Both the position numbers and the translations under genes were made by a program. Of a DNA stretch of 8,487 bases, positions 6,445 to 8,487 are shown in pieces. Source of the DNA: an uncultured Pseudomonadota bacterium. Lineage in GTDB: Bacteria; Pseudomonadota; Gammaproteobacteria; Methylococcales; Methylomonadaceae. The stretch spans positions 1-8,487 of the forward strand of contig CAIVBX010000276.1 of the NCBI GenBank assembly GCA_903904275.1, read 5' to 3'. Each line of letters begins with the position of its first letter. The stretch's first letter is position 1. Below the pieces are notes generated by a model. That model made no database searches, was not told the DNA's origin, and saw nothing but the letters and a program-made list of their open reading frames with translations.

Positions 6445-7689
6445 CTAAAACTTGAAATTTATTTTCGCGGTGTACATTGAAAATGTGAAATTATCCACGC
6501 TCGTCCCTGTCCCGCCGTTAAAACCATAATTGTTTTTGCGCTCATAAAAATCAATGCCAAAGCCCAAGTCCAATTTTTCAAAGAATTCTTTGCTGATTTG
6601 AACGCCGCCACCAATTGCACCAAATTGGGCTAAACGATAATCTGACGAATAATAACCATCCGCTCGCGGTGCAGTGAAATAGGGTTGATAAAAATCTGCT
6701 GAACCTTGCGTGTAATAACGAACTGTTGGACTGATTTTCCAATCCTGCCATACGGGTTGAATCCATGTCGCTTCAAAGGTATGTGCATTGACGCCCCAAG
6801 TATCAACATAGTAGCGATAATCCAAATGCACAGCGGCTGAATTGAGAACCGAAAAATGATGTACATAGCGCGTCAAAATCGCAATTTGATTACGGCTTGA
6901 AGGTCTGGTGTCGTGCGAATAACCACCAAAATCTGAATATCCTGGATAAGGTGTTGTAACCCAAGGTGTATAAACAACTTTGTACGGGTCAGATAAATAA
7001 CCACCGTTGTAGGTATAAGTTAAATTTGCTTGTACTAATGAATCTTTATCTAAAATTTGAGTTACGCCTAAAATACCCTGGTGCGTATTTTTATCGCCAC
7101 CAACATTTGGTCTACGATAGGTATCAGTTTTTGGCATATTCGGTAAACAATGTGGCGGACAGTGGTCGATTGCCCAAACCGTATCAGATGAAAATCCATA
7201 ACCCGTTTCGAGCGTCGTTGTTTTTTGATTGAAATCTATCCGTGAATCGATATTGAAAAAGTTCGAGTTATAATCATTTTCAGTGGAAACACCGCCACCT
7301 AAACTCAAACTTCCATAATCATGTTTATATGTTGCTGCACCATCTACAGACTCTCGAACATCTTTAATTGACGCGCCTGACATGACTTGATAAGCCTTAC
7401 CATTTGCTGTGGGGATATTTGTCACGGGCGATGCACCTGTCACAATATCTTTTACACCATTCACCTTAAAACTAAAACGATCTGTCAATGGAAGGAGTGC
7501 GGCGGCTTGATAAATATCAACTTTCATTCGATTTGCTCCCTCTTCGTAATGACTGAACTGTGAATTTAAATCCACATATTCAGCATCTGCTGCTTGTGCT
7601 TGAGTAGTTACTCCTAACAAGGAGAGTACAGCGGCAGTGAAAGTATTTAATGCTATGTTTTTTGTTACGTCATGATTAGTTACAGCCAC
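6445..7689 (-). CDS. DUF3570 family protein, predicted outer-membrane beta-barrel
   Basis: This protein has no established function that I know of. From GTG 7689 it has 414 residues: a signal peptide (hydrophobic 16-26, likely cut after TQAQA at 33), then mostly alternating, aromatic-rich strands and a C-terminal INFKF ending in Phe, as in outer-membrane barrels. Recognisable DUF3570 features are the early YEEGANRMKVDIYQ (48-61), DIVTGASP (81-88) and SGASIKDVRES (104-114). DIVTGAS resembles the FMN-attachment consensus of ApbE substrates, with Ser at the acceptor Thr position. A CPPHC cluster (177-181) is unusual for a barrel. GTG 7689 is chosen over the in-frame GTG at 7701 because GGAGG (7699-7695) lies 5 nt before it. 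The gene overlaps the DUF4266 gene by 14 nt and precedes apbE by 8 nt, so the three products are likely made together. Confidence 0.85.
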   Translation of the reverse strand: MAVTNHDVTKNIALNTFTAAVLSLLGVTTQAQAADAEYVDLNSQFSHYEEGANRMKVDIYQAAALLPLTDRFSFKVNGVKDIVTGASPVTNIPTANGKAYQVMSGASIKDVRESVDGAATYKHDYGSLSLGGGVSTENDYNSNFFNIDSRIDFNQKTTTLETGYGFSSDTVWAIDHCPPHCLPNMPKTDTYRRPNVGGDKNTHQGILGVTQILDKDSLVQANLTYTYNGGYLSDPYKVVYTPWVTTPYPGYSDFGGYSHDTRPSSRNQIAILTRYVHHFSVLNSAAVHLDYRYYVDTWGVNAHTFEATWIQPVWQDWKISPTVRYYTQGSADFYQPYFTAPRADGYYSSDYRLAQFGAIGGGVQISKEFFEKLDLGFGIDFYERKNNYGFNGGTGTSVDNFTFSMYTAKINFKF

Positions 7690-7894
7690 AACCGCCTCCA
7701 CCTACACCATAACCACCTGATGCAGCTTCTTTTGAACTAAAAGTGTGTGCCGTTAAAGCTGCTGTAAGTGGTTCAAACTCTAGTGCCATTTGGGGTTTTG
7801 CAAGATTCCCCCGTTCCCATGGATTAACCGTTTGACAACCTGTCACCGCGATAGAAACAATGAACAACAAACTAAATAGACATATTTTTTTCAT
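7676..7894 (-). CDS. small DUF4266 family lipoprotein with C-terminal Cys-Gly-Cys tail
   Basis: This 72-residue precursor has a lysine-started hydrophobic leader and a clear lipobox VTGC, so Cys20 would be lipidated and the mature lipoprotein has only 53 residues. Gln follows the Cys rather than Asp, which favours outer-membrane sorting. The conserved DUF4266 features are NPWERGNLAKPQM (24-36), EFEPL (39-43), FSSKEAASGG (52-61) and the terminal GVGGGGCGCN. The Gly-rich tail with Cys69 and Cys71 could bind a metal or cofactor, or be a redox partner of the upstream thioredoxin; this is inference. ATG 7894 lies 23 nt after the thioredoxin stop, with a weak AGAG upstream. The tail codons also contain the ribosome binding site and start of the DUF3570 gene. 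The gene is too short and well placed to be anything else. Confidence 0.9.
   Translation of the reverse strand: MKKICLFSLLFIVSIAVTGCQTVNPWERGNLAKPQMALEFEPLTAALTAHTFSSKEAASGGYGVGGGGCGCN
7695..7699 (-). promoter_or_regulatory. ribosome binding site for the DUF3570 gene inside the DUF4266 coding region
   Basis: GGAGG on the minus strand lies 5 nt before GTG 7689. It is formed by the Gly codons (GGT GGA GGC GGT) of the DUF4266 tail. It is the strongest Shine-Dalgarno in this operon and decides the start of the overlapping gene. Confidence 0.75.
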
Positions 7895-7917
7895 ATTCGC
7901 TCTAAGTTTTTTGTTTT

Positions 7918-8400
7918 TTATTCGGCTAATAATTTTTCAATTTTTTGACGTAATTCGTTTTTATTTTCGCTAAAGAAACCTAACTCGATATAACGCAATT
8001 TCCCTTTTTTATCGAATATGTAACTGGTTGGCATCGTTTGAACACCAAACGTTGCGGCACATTGCGAATCAGGATTAGTTGCCATGGGAAATACAACAGA
8101 GACTTTTTCTAAAAACTTCAAACCATCTGCTTTATTTTCATCAAGGTTAATCCCTAAAACATCTAAGCCTTTGGATGAAAGTTGCTCATGCAATTCATTT
8201 AAAAATGGCATCGATTTAGCACATGGGGCACACCAAGATGCCCAAAAATCTACATAAACCACTTTTCCTGGTTTTGAAATCGATAATTCAGTATTTTTGT
8301 GCAAATCGACTAAATTACATTGAGGTGCATTTGCACCCACTTCGATAGCCATAGAAATTGGAGATAAAACACACAACAAGAGAGTAATAATTTTTTTCAT
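7918..8400 (-). CDS. TlpA/ResA-like exported thioredoxin
   Basis: The 160-residue protein has a signal peptide (MKK, hydrophobic 4-14, likely cut after Met-Ala at 18), so it should act in the periplasm. It then has a thioredoxin fold of the TlpA/ResA type: VDFWASWCAPC (50-60) with the redox pair Cys57/Cys60, LGINLDEN (82-89), the cis-proline loop QTMPTSYIFD (121-130, Pro124) and a closing helix. Such proteins reduce disulfides or cofactor-binding thiols of envelope proteins. Two further cysteines, Cys28 and Cys114, could form a second disulfide. ATG 8400 is chosen because the signal peptide starts there; an in-frame TTG at 8445 would add 15 residues including four His and spoil the leader, though neither has a clear Shine-Dalgarno. 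It is the first gene of the TlpA-DUF4266-DUF3570-apbE unit, so the adjacent lipoprotein Cys-Gly-Cys tail is a plausible client. Confidence 0.9.
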   Translation of the reverse strand: MKKIITLLLCVLSPISMAIEVGANAPQCNLVDLHKNTELSISKPGKVVYVDFWASWCAPCAKSMPFLNELHEQLSSKGLDVLGINLDENKADGLKFLEKVSVVFPMATNPDSQCAATFGVQTMPTSYIFDKKGKLRYIELGFFSENKNELRQKIEKLLAE

Positions 8401-8435
8401 GTCAGAAGAATTATGATGGTGGTGTGTGAAAGCGC

Positions 8436-8444
8436 ATATTAGCA
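8436..8444 (-). promoter_or_regulatory. candidate extended -10 promoter element for the TlpA-to-apbE operon
   Basis: On the minus strand TGCTAATAT reads as an extended -10 (TGn followed by a near-consensus hexamer), about 35 nt before the ATG at 8400. No good -35 is seen at the right distance, which an extended -10 can tolerate. It is the best candidate in the 87 bp available upstream, but in AT-rich DNA such matches are common. Confidence 0.3.
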
Positions 8445-8487
8445 ATCAAGCAAATCTAAATTTTATTCGATAAATCAAAATGTAGTG

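Noticed and set aside
6578..6866. Two other-frame minus-strand open frames inside the DUF3570 gene
   Set aside because: They overlap a continuous barrel-coding frame and show no recognisable protein features.
7330..7344. DGAAT in DUF3570 (residues 116-120) as an FMN-attachment site
   Set aside because: It ends in A-A-T rather than G-A-T and lacks the Ser/Thr-Gly core, so DIVTGAS is the better match.
8401..8445. Upstream TTG start for the thioredoxin adding a His-rich 15-residue stretch
   Set aside because: It would put a polar His-rich segment before a normal signal peptide, and there is no clear ribosome binding site.

Overview
This is an AT-rich bacterial window (roughly 40% GC by eye) with tightly packed genes. 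A UbiB very close to the enterobacterial protein, a canonical anhydro-N-acetylmuramic acid kinase, a lipoprotein, a predicted outer-membrane barrel and an RTX protein with a type I secretion C-terminus point to a Gram-negative, ubiquinone-using gammaproteobacterium. The base composition would fit a Thiotrichales/Beggiatoa-like lineage, but that is a guess and nothing in the window fixes the genus.

Layout. Positions 24-980 (minus) encode an exported PhnD-type substrate-binding protein, and the first codons of another minus-strand gene may run off the left edge. A 74-80 bp divergent region (981-1060) carries a perfect 7-bp inverted repeat. Rightward from it run anmK (peptidoglycan recycling, 1061-2173) and ubiB (ubiquinone biosynthesis, 2224-3771). 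A strong hairpin (3793-3834) separates ubiB from the convergent leftward genes. Everything from 8400 down to 3840 is on the minus strand: TlpA-like thioredoxin, small DUF4266 lipoprotein, DUF3570 barrel and ApbE-family flavin transferase, followed after 50 bp by a secreted RTX/Ig-like protein. No tRNA, rRNA, CRISPR array, insertion sequence or phage gene was seen.

The most interesting part is the four-gene unit at 5531-8400. Its genes are 23 nt apart, overlapping by 14 nt, and 8 nt apart. Two of the three downstream genes use non-ATG starts whose ribosome binding sites lie inside or across the end of the preceding gene. The products are an exported disulfide reductase-like protein, a lipoprotein ending in a Gly-rich Cys-Gly-Cys tail, a DUF3570 barrel with a sequence (DIVTGAS) resembling the FMN-attachment motif of ApbE substrates, and an ApbE homologue. 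I infer an envelope redox or cofactor system in which the thioredoxin keeps thiols reduced and ApbE may attach flavin to a partner. Its function is not known to me. Two things complicate the model: this ApbE shows no signal peptide, and it has Gly where a metal-binding Asp is usual.
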